Shown: positions 1-8,144, numbered from the stretch's first letter. The stretch: DNA of 17,957 bases from Acidimicrobiales bacterium (GCA_017883105.1 JADGOF010000011.1:1-17957); one strand, 5' to 3'. Notes: generated by a model not told the origin, from the letters alone. A program made the numbers and translations.

Positions 1-2040
1 TTCAGTGGTCCGCACGTTCACCCTGGTCACGAGGCCGAATCGTCGCTTTCGGGTCGCTGCGGTGTCTGGACTGACTCGCCTATCCGCTGAAGCTCTAAGC
101 GTCGGAGCATCAGAGTCCAGGATGAACACCAGTCCTTCCACGGTCACGTTGGCACGCCCAGCCCTGCCCACGATATTCAGGTAAAGATCGCGATCGAGCC
201 GCCTTGTTGGTCCAGGAAAGTTCAAGTGTGGAAGTACAACGACTCGAAATGGCAGATCAGCTCCCTCCGCCACAGTCGTAGTCGCGCACACGACGCGCAG
301 AATGCGGCGAGCAGCAAGAGTCTCGACTTCCTCCAGCACGCTTGTCGGGACGCCTGCATGATGGAAGGCGACTCCATTCTCCATGCACCTCACAAGAGAA
401 TGCCCGCTACCCAGCAGCGCGACTACTTGCTCAATCGCGATATTCAACTGCCTACGCATATCAGAGGAAAGACGAGAGCGCCATTGGGCCGCAATAGCCG
501 GCCCCATCTGAACGATTTCACGAGCCAAGCCTTCCGAATTCACCCGAGATGTCTCTACGGCCAGCACCGGCGAGTAGTCCGAGCGCAAACTGAGAATCAA
601 CTTCGCGGCGTCCTTCTTGGGCGTTCCCCGAGGGACCTTCGCGACTTGGGTTGGGCGAGGGTCGACCCTCTGGTGCATGACGCCATCGGTTCCCCAAAGT
701 ATTTCAAGTGTGCCCGTCGGCCGTGAATGCCCCGTCACCGGCTTCGCATCTGAAATCCAACTTGCCAGGCTATCCACAGAACTACTGGCAGCAGAAAGAG
801 CCAATATCCGAATATCTGGGAACTTGGCCCGAATACGGGCAATGATGAACTCGAATCTCGGACCACGGCCGGACCGACCTATGAGCTGTGCCTCGTCAAA
901 TACGAGTACGTTAACGGATTCAAATAGATCGACTGCTTGGTTGCCAGCCTGCGAATCCTGCGCACACAACCGAAGAAGGGCATCCAATCGTTCAGGTGTG
1001 CACACAGCGACGTCCGGAGGCCCTTCGCTCCCGTGAGACGGCGACGAGGGGTCGAAGGAGCTGCCGAGATCGCGCACGGTTAAGCCGAGTGCCGATAGTC
1101 GTGGACGGAAGCTGCGCACTACCTGCCGAGCTAGCAATCGGTACGGCGCAACGTAGATGGCCCTCGAACCCGGACTGCGTGTTAGTGAACCAACGATGCG
1201 GAATTCGGCAATCAGTGTCTTGCCGCTGGAGGTTGGGAGAGATACCACTACATCCCTGTCGTGCGTAGCCCCTCCCTCGATAGCCCTCTTCTGGGCCGGG
1301 TAGAGCACGTTCATCTCCAGCGCATCCACGTATGGGCGCAGATCCGCTCCAGAGAAAGTCGAATCGGATCTGCGGAGCACACTGCCAGGATCCGCCGATG
1401 CTGCTGCCATGGACCAGATCACTGCTGCTTCCGCAAACGTCAGAAGCCAACCATCCCCATGAGCTAGTGCGATTTCGATCGACCTCTGAGGAAGCGCCGA
1501 TCCATCGGCAGCCAAGACGCTCCTCAGCATCGCTGCCATCAATACGTCGCTTGCTTGATCAGCCGATGTGCGTTGGTATTCGTCTGACTGGCGATCACCT
1601 AGACCAAGCCGCTCATTCAGCGACCACATCGCTAGTGGAGTGTCCCCTTTGAGTGCGTGGCCAAATGCAGAAACTGCTAGCGCGAGAAATGGCCGTTCCA
1701 CTTCGACTCGATCCGCGAGCGTATTCAGTTTGTCGGCCAATAGATAGAGGCGAGCAAATTGGCCATCGGCGGCCAATACGCTGATGCAGAGCAGAACAAC
1801 AAGAAGTGAGTCTTTGGGATCTTCATCTGTTTCGGCAAGCGCAAGTGACACGACGGTGTCGACCGTGCTGGATGGGAGTTGTTCGAAGGATTCAGCCGGG
1901 TGATCTGCATGTACCGCAAGTCGCTCCAGCAGCCTGTCTCTATGGCGCCTAATGTCGACCACCCGTGGCATTCCAAGAGCATCTTGAAGACGCGACTGGC
2001 GAAGTTCCCTCCGAGACCTGTTGAAGTTAGGAGCGGTCAA
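1..2040 (-). CDS. SF2 (Ski2-like) helicase, HamB-like, truncated by window edge
   Basis: One uninterrupted minus-strand frame of 680 codons runs from 2040 off the left edge, so the C-terminus is missing. Helicase motifs seen: motif I LPTSSGKT (residues ~268-275, Lys274), motif II DEAQ (~382-385), a motif III-like LSAA, the Ski2-type FHHAG (~559-563), motif V-like TTTVAEGADLP, and motif VI GRAGR (~625-629). About 260 residues with no recognised domain precede motif I. An ATP-dependent nucleic-acid translocase or helicase is therefore well supported. The first possible start is a TTG at 2040, directly after the stop of the upstream gene and in the same frame; an ATG at 1971 is the alternative. 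Neither has a strong ribosome site. The partner gene upstream resembles HamA (DUF1837), so the pair fits Hachiman, where HamB is the helicase. Base composition is less GC-rich than the pilus operon. Helicase: sure; HamB: probable. Confidence 0.85.
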   Translation of the reverse strand, partial: MTAPNFNRSRRELRQSRLQDALGMPRVVDIRRHRDRLLERLAVHADHPAESFEQLPSSTVDTVVSLALAETDEDPKDSLLVVLLCISVLAADGQFARLYLLADKLNTLADRVEVERPFLALAVSAFGHALKGDTPLAMWSLNERLGLGDRQSDEYQRTSADQASDVLMAAMLRSVLAADGSALPQRSIEIALAHGDGWLLTFAEAAVIWSMAAASADPGSVLRRSDSTFSGADLRPYVDALEMNVLYPAQKRAIEGGATHDRDVVVSLPTSSGKTLIAEFRIVGSLTRSPGSRAIYVAPYRLLARQVVRSFRPRLSALGLTVRDLGSSFDPSSPSHGSEGPPDVAVCTPERLDALLRLCAQDSQAGNQAVDLFESVNVLVFDEAQLIGRSGRGPRFEFIIARIRAKFPDIRILALSAASSSVDSLASWISDAKPVTGHSRPTGTLEILWGTDGVMHQRVDPRPTQVAKVPRGTPKKDAAKLILSLRSDYSPVLAVETSRVNSEGLAREIVQMGPAIAAQWRSRLSSDMRRQLNIAIEQVVALLGSGHSLVRCMENGVAFHHAGVPTSVLEEVETLAARRILRVVCATTTVAEGADLPFRVVVLPHLNFPGPTRRLDRDLYLNIVGRAGRANVTVEGLVFILDSDAPTLRASADRRVSPDTAATRKRRFGLVTRVNVRTTE

Positions 2041-2844
2041 TTATGGGCAACTCTCGTGAAGGGTGCCTAGTTCGGGGACGAACACCATCCGGAATCTGTC
2101 AGAGGGTCCGGTCGCTTCCGGCAATAGCGTGACTTGATGCAGGAAATCATCTTCGAGTTCTGGAGACACAACGCCAACGCCTACGAGCTTCACGTTCTCG
2201 GAGCTTGGGAGACCACGAAGGAAGTAGTAGACCCGATCAGCAATCTCCATGTCCGTCCCTGCTTCGCAAAGTCTGCCGTGGAGCACTCGCAGCTGTGTCG
2301 TGACGTAGGTGGCCGATAGCTCGGTCTCCGAAAGTGAATTGGCGATCTTATACCTCACAGACTGAGCGGACGTAGGGTCGACCGAATGTTTGACGCTTAC
2401 AAACGTCAATTGTTCGTCCGGCAATAGTTCATCCTGTAGCTCATCGCCGAGAGCAAGAATCATAATATCGACACCGCTGTCGCTTTTGCGCCTCGACATA
2501 GTGGGAATATTCGGCATGTACATATTCTCAGGATGATTTCCGGGTACTGCAATCATTGATGCTGCTGCAATAAGTTCGGCGACATCTGAGCGTGTTATAT
2601 CGTCCTTGCTGTTCTCACCATCTTTCAGGAGTGCGTCCAAATCAATACCTTCGGCGGTGAGAAGATCTTTGATTTCGGCCGACGCTCCTCCTCCCAGGAC
2701 GGCTTGGTAGGCATCAATCGCCAAATCGACTTGGACCTGGTCCAGAGTCCATGCGTCAAGGGTCCAAGAATTCACGTCTTCGTATTCTTCTAGTTCACAA
2801 GTATCTGCAAGTGCGGTGATCTCGATCTTCCCGTGACTGATCAT
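2041..2844 (-). CDS. HamA-like (DUF1837-like) putative nuclease
   Basis: The protein has 267 residues and no signal peptide or membrane segment. The central region has the layout of DUF1837/HamA and PD-(D/E)XK-like nucleases: RSDVAELIAA (Glu90), then SDSGVDIMIL (Asp126), then TFVSVKHS (Lys152). Known members usually have Glu two positions before the Lys; here that position is Ser150. In Hachiman, HamA is the DNA-degrading effector that HamB holds in check, which is family knowledge rather than something shown here. The stop codon is directly followed by the helicase frame, so the two are probably translationally coupled. The ATG at 2844 has AGGG about 8 nt upstream and a TATAGG hexamer just before that, so a very short leader is possible. 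The N-terminus holds a small duplication (WTLD twice, residues 27-34). The family call is from motif layout and neighbour only; another restriction-type nuclease is possible. Confidence 0.62.
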   Translation of the reverse strand: MISHGKIEITALADTCELEEYEDVNSWTLDAWTLDQVQVDLAIDAYQAVLGGGASAEIKDLLTAEGIDLDALLKDGENSKDDITRSDVAELIAAASMIAVPGNHPENMYMPNIPTMSRRKSDSGVDIMILALGDELQDELLPDEQLTFVSVKHSVDPTSAQSVRYKIANSLSETELSATYVTTQLRVLHGRLCEAGTDMEIADRVYYFLRGLPSSENVKLVGVGVVSPELEDDFLHQVTLLPEATGPSDRFRMVFVPELGTLHESCP

Positions 2845-3310
2845 GACACGACCCTATAACGGTCAGCCTCTGATGGGTCTGTCCTCATTTGAGACGGTTC
2901 AGCGCCGCAGCCTGACAAGCCGAATCGGCGAGATCACCCGGAGCCGAGGACTTTCATCAGGACGGGGCCATCACGTGATCTAACTTGGCATCGCCCCGGA
3001 ACACATCAACCGCGGCCGCTGATGGGCTTCGGATCAGCCTTGCATACTCCGTGCTTCACGCAGAGGCGGTCCAGTCTGCCTCATGCATCGCCGTTGGCTC
3101 GGCACCAGATCGTAGGTGGTCAGGATTGAGGAACACCTTGTCTTCGACCCGCTTGACGAAACCTCCAAGTGCGACACCGGTCACCACGAAGAGGAGAGCC
3201 TGCTCCCTACTCCAATGGTTGATCCTTGCGTTCGAGTAGAGGGACAGCGCAGACGTCCGATGTTCTGTCCTCAGCCCAGCCAGCAGAGGTCGGGATGAAT
3301 TCCGACGACG
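2845..3310. other. Intergenic region with an orphan open frame
   Basis: No gene with a normal start is visible in these 466 bases. On the minus strand the frame of the upstream LysM-BTAD gene stays open after its stop, from 3310 down to a TGA at 3056-3058. It reads as a plausible short protein containing EQALLFVVTGVALGGFVKR, a possible weak membrane segment, followed by a charged tail. It has no ATG or TTG start; only CTG codons, two late GTGs and an ATG near the end occur. It could be a decayed small gene, a remnant of a longer C-terminus, or chance. The part at 2845-3055 should hold the promoter of the HamA-like gene, but I see no convincing -35/-10 pair and no terminator. Confidence 0.35.
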
Positions 3311-6298
3311 TCACACCGCTTGGCGTGTCGGTAGGACAGCGTCGTCATCGTCCTGTAGCACGACGACCTCGGAAGCTGCCCGCCTCGGGATGCTGAGGGA
3401 AGTGTAGAGATCGAGGGTGGCCGGCTCGAGATCCTCGGCGGGATCACCATCGACTGCGAGGAGGGCGTGAAGCTCGTTCCAGATCTGCTGACGGGCAGAT
3501 TCGTCACCGGCCGCTCGGAGGAGAATCCGCCACAGGCCCTGGTCATAGCGATTGGCCAGTTGGCCCTGTCGGGCCGCCCAGGCCGCCAGTCGAGTATCAC
3601 CGTCGTCCAAGGCGAGATCACCGAGGGCCAAGGCCGCGTCGGTGATGGCGTCCCCGACGACGTAGGAGAGGCCTCCTGCCGACGTCCACGGGTCAGGATC
3701 CACTCCGAACGGAACGCCTCGGACGAGCCCCAGTGCAGTTCGCAACTGCACCGACTCTTTATCAGGGATCACCGATTGGAACTCCTTCCAGTCGGTGGTG
3801 ACCCGCGCTGCCAGTGAGAACCGCTGGGTGGCCTTGTCGTAGGCGAGGAGATCAGGATCGCCGGTGATGGCTTCCAGGGAGCGTCGGGTGAGGAGGACCA
3901 GGTTGCGGACGTACCCGTCGCTCAGCGCCTTGTCCGGGGAGATGTCGGTGAGCCACTCACCCCGGGTGGCGGTACCGCCGTGAGCAGCCAGGTAGACGAG
4001 GAGCTCGACGACTCTGCGGGCCTTGGTCCCCGCTGTCGGCGAAACGGCCGCCACGAGATCCTGCACATCGCCGTCGCCGACGGAAATCATCGGTTCTCCC
4101 AGAAGACCGATCATGACCTCCCCTACAGGCGCCGGTTCGCTTGCCGGACGCACCTCGTTGGTCTCGTGAACGTGGTGCGCCGTGGCGGCCGGGTCCTTCT
4201 CGGCCAGCTCGAAGAGGGTCTGCACCTCTTCGAGCGAGTCATCGCAGACCTGCGAAAGCTGGACCGGATCCAACCCGTGGCTCTCCAGTTGCGGATGGTC
4301 CGGATCAAGGATGAGCTCCGTTGCCTCCGGTGCGACAGGTCCCGCAGTGACCAGATGGACGTTTTCCCTAACGCTCACGAGATACTTAAGCTGATCCATG
4401 GTGGTCTCGGGGTCAACCAGGACGATGACCTTCTCGTCGGGTTGCGTCGCTGCTGTCGCCTCTTCGAGATCGTCGACGACGACACCCCCTTCGAGGCGAT
4501 CGACTACGCCGTAGCCAAAGCCGACGGCAACGACTGCTGTCCCGATGGGTGCGGTCGTGCCGGCCAACTCGGTGGCCATGGCGGCCAGGATGCCCTCCAC
4601 CCGGTCTGCGGGGACGGTGATGTGGATCGACCGGTAGCGGTTCACGTTGATCATCACCGACCCAACGGTGCCCTGACCCACGGTGGCAAGGACCAGAGGA
4701 ACGGGCGAGGACGTGGCGGCCTCATCGATGACGCCCGGATCGGTGGTGAAGGGAAGGTGCCAGACGTCCGACCGGTCGGGCCGAGGTGCGAACGGGGCCC
4801 GTGGTTCTGAGCTGTCACCGGTCACCAGCACATCCAGTCCAATGTCAACCAGCTCGACGCCCACCACGTCTGGTGGTGTCACACGAGCGAGGTCGGCAGC
4901 GTGGCCGAGCAACTCGGCCAGGTGGCAGACCCAGAACACGTGGCCGGCTCGGGCGTAGTGGCGCAGCTGCAGCTCGAGGTCGGCCGGCGGACTCTTCGGC
5001 TCTGGCCGGGGAATGCGACCGCCGAAGGACCGCCGCCCGATCTGTCGGCGCCGCCGGCGGTCCAACGCGGTCACCAGACCGATGGCGGTAAGGCCGAAGA
5101 GGCCCGCGCCCACGGCAATCGGTCCGATGTCGCTTCCGGGCGGATGCGGAGCGGGTGGATGCGCCTTGGCGCCGGCGTTCGACCGGTCAGCGTGGGTCGG
5201 AGAGGCCATTCCGGAATGGTGGAGGGTCAGCGGCGGCCGGGATGAAGTGGCGCCGGCGGGCTCCGCGGTATCCGTGTGGCCCGCTGGCACTGGCCCGACG
5301 CCCGAAGGTCGTTGGTTCGCGTCGGGCTGGTGTGCGGCGGGCGCGTTGACTCTCCAAGGGAGGGAGCCGTTGCCGTGTGAACCGCTCCCGCTGGAACCCC
5401 TGCTGTTTGAAGCACCGCTAACGGGACTCGGCGTGCCGGCCACGGGCGAAGTTGCGATCGGAGAGGTGGATGAAGCTGCGGGGGAAGGAGCCTGCGGCGG
5501 CGGAGACGTTGCCGGCACCACAGGCGGCACCTGGGTAGCGCTGGGGATGGTGAGCGACCACCCCGGATAGATCCAGTGGGCATCAGTGAGGGCGCCACCT
5601 CCCGGCTGGGACAGGCCCACATTCGCCTGGTAGATGGCCTGCCACCGCTCACCGTCTCCGTAGTACTGGACAGCGATACTCCACAGCGTGTCGCCGCGCA
5701 CGACGGTGTGGGTGACCATGACCGGTTGTATCGAAGAGGACGCGGCTAATTGAGTGGCCGAGAGTGGAGCGGTGGGCAGCGAGGGGACGATCGCCGAGCT
5801 GGTCTGGGAAAGAAGCTGCACCACGGGGGCTGGGCTGGCCGGAGGTCCAGTACGCGCCGAATTGGCAACAGTATGGGCACCACGGAGCTGACCGAGGATC
5901 AGGACGGCGGCGATGAGGGCCGCCATGGCACTCGAGCCGACGAGGTGGGAGCGGTGACCGGGTCGGCGACCGCGGAGCTGGAGGACGAGGCTGGTGGCGA
6001 CCGAGAAGACGAAGTAGGCCCAGGCCAGCCAGGCCAAGGTGGCGAAGAGGCGTGGCCAGAACGAGTCCGGGATCGAGGCCCCGAGGGCATGGACCGTCTG
6101 GGTACCGCTCGGGACGTAGTGCGGGAGCGGCCACCCGACGAGGGCAGCGAGCACGATGGGGATGCCCACCAACCCGATGACCAGGACGCCGAGGGCGCCG
6201 AAGCCGCCAGCAACCTGGCGGCCTGTCGGTCGGGTTCCCGCAGCAGGTCGGGTTACGGGAGCTGCATTGGATGCGATCGGATTGGATCGAGTGGGCAC
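3311..6298 (-). CDS. Membrane LysM-BTAD protein of the Tad locus
   Basis: About 995 residues. Order of parts: three N-terminal hydrophobic segments (about 34-54, 85-108, 121-138); a LysM domain at about 197-252 (HTVVRGDTLWSIAVQYYGDG...), which binds peptidoglycan; a long Pro/Ser/Thr/Gly-rich linker (about 255-390); another membrane segment (about 392-412) followed by RRRRR; a middle region without a recognised domain; then an OmpR-like winged helix (about 750-835) and a BTAD helical repeat region (about 836-985), as in SARP regulators. LysM-BTAD proteins are common beside actinobacterial Tad genes, but their role is not established. The likely role is linking the pilus machine to the cell wall and to cytoplasmic sensing or regulation. 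Start choice: AGGAGG lies 6 nt before a GTG at 6298 but directly abuts the ATG at 6304, so GTG is preferred. It is the last gene of the pilus operon and follows the TadG-like gene by 2 nt. Confidence 0.85.
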   Translation of the reverse strand: MPTRSNPIASNAAPVTRPAAGTRPTGRQVAGGFGALGVLVIGLVGIPIVLAALVGWPLPHYVPSGTQTVHALGASIPDSFWPRLFATLAWLAWAYFVFSVATSLVLQLRGRRPGHRSHLVGSSAMAALIAAVLILGQLRGAHTVANSARTGPPASPAPVVQLLSQTSSAIVPSLPTAPLSATQLAASSSIQPVMVTHTVVRGDTLWSIAVQYYGDGERWQAIYQANVGLSQPGGGALTDAHWIYPGWSLTIPSATQVPPVVPATSPPPQAPSPAASSTSPIATSPVAGTPSPVSGASNSRGSSGSGSHGNGSLPWRVNAPAAHQPDANQRPSGVGPVPAGHTDTAEPAGATSSRPPLTLHHSGMASPTHADRSNAGAKAHPPAPHPPGSDIGPIAVGAGLFGLTAIGLVTALDRRRRRQIGRRSFGGRIPRPEPKSPPADLELQLRHYARAGHVFWVCHLAELLGHAADLARVTPPDVVGVELVDIGLDVLVTGDSSEPRAPFAPRPDRSDVWHLPFTTDPGVIDEAATSSPVPLVLATVGQGTVGSVMINVNRYRSIHITVPADRVEGILAAMATELAGTTAPIGTAVVAVGFGYGVVDRLEGGVVVDDLEEATAATQPDEKVIVLVDPETTMDQLKYLVSVRENVHLVTAGPVAPEATELILDPDHPQLESHGLDPVQLSQVCDDSLEEVQTLFELAEKDPAATAHHVHETNEVRPASEPAPVGEVMIGLLGEPMISVGDGDVQDLVAAVSPTAGTKARRVVELLVYLAAHGGTATRGEWLTDISPDKALSDGYVRNLVLLTRRSLEAITGDPDLLAYDKATQRFSLAARVTTDWKEFQSVIPDKESVQLRTALGLVRGVPFGVDPDPWTSAGGLSYVVGDAITDAALALGDLALDDGDTRLAAWAARQGQLANRYDQGLWRILLRAAGDESARQQIWNELHALLAVDGDPAEDLEPATLDLYTSLSIPRRAASEVVVLQDDDDAVLPTRQAV

Positions 6299-6300
6299 GG

Positions 6301-6762
6301 TCATCCTCCTGTGGTGATGCCACTCACGTCGGTCGCCGACTCGGTGACTGACAGGGCCAGACTCCCCACACCGATGATGCCGAGGAGCTGGGTGGGCAGG
6401 CGCTCGCTGATCTGGGCGTAGACGGTGTTGCCGACAACCCAGGCGGTGCCGGGCTGGCCGGCCGAGCTCATGTAGTTCTCGGCTGCGGTGACAGCAACCG
6501 CGGGATCGACAGCAATGGTGCCGGCGTGCAGCTCGCCTACGTCGAGGGACCCCGCACCGGCTCGGGCCGCCTGTTCGGCCTCGGAGGCGGCCTGTTGTTT
6601 GGCGTCGAGGTAGTGGCCTCCGTCGGCCACCAGACCGGTGAGGGCCAAGAACATGGTCATGAAGACCGCGGTCATGGCGAGGAGCTGTCCGTCATCGGAA
6701 CATCGGTGGTCAGTGCGTCGGTGCAGTTGCGCTCGCCATCTCCCGATCACAGCCACCCTCAT
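6301..6762 (-). CDS. TadG-like pilus assembly protein (TadE/G family)
   Basis: 153 residues. A short basic leader is followed by DDGQLLAMTAVFMTMFLALTG (about residues 23-43), then VADGGHYLDAKQQAASEAEQAARAG. This is the Tad_N/TadG signature of a single N-terminal membrane helix with an extracytoplasmic tail. It is shorter than proteobacterial TadG, which carries a large extra domain, as is usual in actinobacteria. The likely role is a minor pilin or assembly factor at the membrane. The ATG overlaps the stop of the preceding gene by 4 nt (ATGA) and has GGAGG 6 nt upstream, so the start is well supported. Confidence 0.8.
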   Translation of the reverse strand: MRVAVIGRWRAQLHRRTDHRCSDDGQLLAMTAVFMTMFLALTGLVADGGHYLDAKQQAASEAEQAARAGAGSLDVGELHAGTIAVDPAVAVTAAENYMSSAGQPGTAWVVGNTVYAQISERLPTQLLGIIGVGSLALSVTESATDVSGITTGG

Positions 6763-7196
6763 GTGCCACCTCCGACCGTCCGGAACTCGTCGATGTGCGC
6801 CCCGGCAGTGGCCGACAGGGTCTTCGACCCGGGCACACCCGGGACGGACACGTCAGCCAAGCTGGTCACACAGGTCACGCTCACCGACACGGTGCCGCCG
6901 GCTACGAAGTTGGAGGTATCCGTCGTGATCTGGGGAGCCGGACAGGTCAGCCCGGCCCCGGCCAGGGTGCTGGTTACAGCTGTGGTGGCCTGGGTCTGGG
7001 CATTGGCTCCGTCGGACTGGACGACGGCTGCCTGGACTCCGGCCCGCGCCGCCGACTCGACGTCCCCCTGGGCCGAATCGACCCGACCGAGGGCGACCAT
7101 GAGCACGATGATGATGAGTAGCACCGGGGCGACGATGACCAGCTCGGCGATGGCCTGGCCTTCGTCCCCCCGGACCCGACGTCCTCGGTCACCCAC
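6759..7196 (-). CDS. TadE-like minor pilin (second copy)
   Basis: 145 residues from a GTG start. The leader VGDRGRRVRGDEG is followed by QAIAELVIVAPVLLIIIVLM, a textbook TadE type-IV-like N-terminus with a basic leader, cleavage after Gly, and Glu at +5 of the mature protein. The rest is an extracellular Thr/Ser/Val-rich domain with two Cys. An ATG at 7223 lies in frame but inside the upstream gene and has no ribosome site. The GTG at 7196 overlaps the upstream stop by 8 nt and has GGAG about 10 nt before it, so I use GTG. It would be a minor pilin or scaffold of the Flp fibre and requires a prepilin peptidase that is absent from this window. Confidence 0.8.
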   Translation of the reverse strand: MGDRGRRVRGDEGQAIAELVIVAPVLLIIIVLMVALGRVDSAQGDVESAARAGVQAAVVQSDGANAQTQATTAVTSTLAGAGLTCPAPQITTDTSNFVAGGTVSVSVTCVTSLADVSVPGVPGSKTLSATAGAHIDEFRTVGGGT

Positions 7197-7542
7197 TGGT
7201 TCGGTACTCCTGGATCGGTGCATTGCTGGTGGCCGACACGGTGAGGTCGAGCCACGGGATGAGGGCCTGGGCCCGACCGGTGACCGTCACTTGTGCGACA
7301 TCGCCCGACAGCGTGCTGGTGACAACCTGTGGATTCGTCAGCGTTCCGGGACCGGTGGTGGCGATGAAGCTCTGGGCCGCCTGGGTTCCGGCCGTGGGCG
7401 TCGACCCGTAGCCGGAGGCCACCTGGCTGCCCTGCTCGGCCGCTGCCCGAGCCAGGTGGCTGGCGTGGGACCACAGGGCGTACTGGACCCCGCCGATGAC
7501 CAGCAGGAAGAAGACGGGGAGACAGACGACGAACTCCGCCAA
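7189..7542 (-). CDS. TadE-like minor pilin (first copy), start unresolved
   Basis: 117 residues from the only usual start in frame, a TTG at 7542. The N-terminus LAEFVVCLPVFFLLVIGG is a TadE-type hydrophobic segment, and the rest is a small secreted domain (about residues 30-117). Starting at this TTG leaves no basic leader, and GGAGG abuts the codon with no spacing. Directly upstream the same frame stays open for over 240 bases and encodes an Arg-rich stretch ending RGDRRRGDGG, which is what a TadE leader looks like, yet it contains no ATG, GTG or TTG. An ATG in another frame at 7654 begins a 27-codon peptide that ends at TAG close by. A frameshift, real or from assembly, or a non-standard start is likely. 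Confidence 0.7.
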   Translation of the reverse strand: MAEFVVCLPVFFLLVIGGVQYALWSHASHLARAAAEQGSQVASGYGSTPTAGTQAAQSFIATTGPGTLTNPQVVTSTLSGDVAQVTVTGRAQALIPWLDLTVSATSNAPIQEYRTSG

Positions 7543-7786
7543 CCCTCCATCACCTCGACGGCGGTCACCCCTATGTCGGTCCCGCCGTCGGTGGTCCCGC
7601 CGCCGACGCCCTCGCCATTGGTAGGGGTTCGGCCATCGAGGCGTTACGAGACATGAGTCGGATCGCCCCTGAAGCGAGTCCGCTGACAGGGCCGCCCGGG
7701 CTCTCCAGGGCGCGGAGCTTCGAACGACGCAGCGTCTGAGAGAAGCGCTTCCGGAACGGCCGTGTGGGAATCCATCCGAGATTTGT
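7543..7786 (-). promoter_or_regulatory. Long gap between pilin and TadE genes, with palindromes
   Basis: This is by far the longest gap inside an operon whose other genes mostly overlap or touch. On the transcribed strand it contains several short palindromes close to the pilin stop, including GAAGCGCTTC and GACGC-T-GCGTC. No U-tract follows, so a classical terminator is not supported. Such a gap after the major pilin could lower downstream transcription relative to pilin or stabilise pilin mRNA; this is inference. The left part probably encodes the leader of the TadE-like protein. Confidence 0.35.
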
Positions 7787-8035
7787 TCAGGGAGTTTGGA
7801 TGTTGTTGGCGGTGGCGGTCAGCTTGGTCACCACGATGGTCACGATGGCAATGGCTGCCACGACGACCAGGGCGGTCACGACCACCCAGGAGGCGATCTC
7901 GCCGCAGTCGTCGCCAAGGACCGGAGTTAGCCGAGCAGAGACGTAGGCACGAAGAAACCGGATCACGGTCATGACGGACTCTGCGACCGATCGGGCCCTC
8001 TCCCTCAGTTGGCTGGTGATTGCTCTCATGTGCAT
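7787..8035 (-). CDS. Flp-like major pilin
   Basis: 82 residues from the ATG at 8035. A long basic amphipathic leader (residues 1-45) ends GDDCG, followed by EIASWVVVTALVVVAAIAIV and a short tail. Cleavage after Gly45 would release a 37-residue mature pilin that is almost all helix, the right size for Flp. The usual Glu at +5 is a Trp here (Trp50), with Glu at +1; a G-(D/E)-x-x-x-W pattern is, as far as I recall, seen in actinobacterial Flp-like proteins. The start is chosen because GAGGAGAGG lies just upstream of this ATG; an upstream in-frame GTG at 8131 lacks such a site. The position between TadC and the TadE-like genes fits a pilin. Pilin assignment is likely; major-subunit status is inferred from size. 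Confidence 0.75.
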   Translation of the reverse strand: MHMRAITSQLRERARSVAESVMTVIRFLRAYVSARLTPVLGDDCGEIASWVVVTALVVVAAIAIVTIVVTKLTATANNIQTP

Positions 8036-8144
8036 GGTCCTCTCCTCGTTTCGTGTTGCAGTTGTTGGCTGGTTGGTTGATGAGTAGCTGGACTCGGATC
8101 GCTGTTGGAATCGCTCACCGCTCGGTTCCACCTGCAGCGGCGGA

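Noticed and set aside
226..1652. Several plus-strand frames and one minus frame (992-1450) in the left region
   Set aside because: They are shadows of the continuous helicase frame, which carries ordered SF2 motifs to the window edge.
2875..3280. Possible IS ends (CTGTCCTCATTTGAGAC and a partial CTGTCCTCA near 3264)
   Set aside because: The copies match only over 9 bases, are not inverted, and no transposase remnant lies between them.
3980..4810. 276-codon plus-strand frame inside the LysM-BTAD gene
   Set aside because: It has no recognisable domain and lies opposite a well-supported gene.
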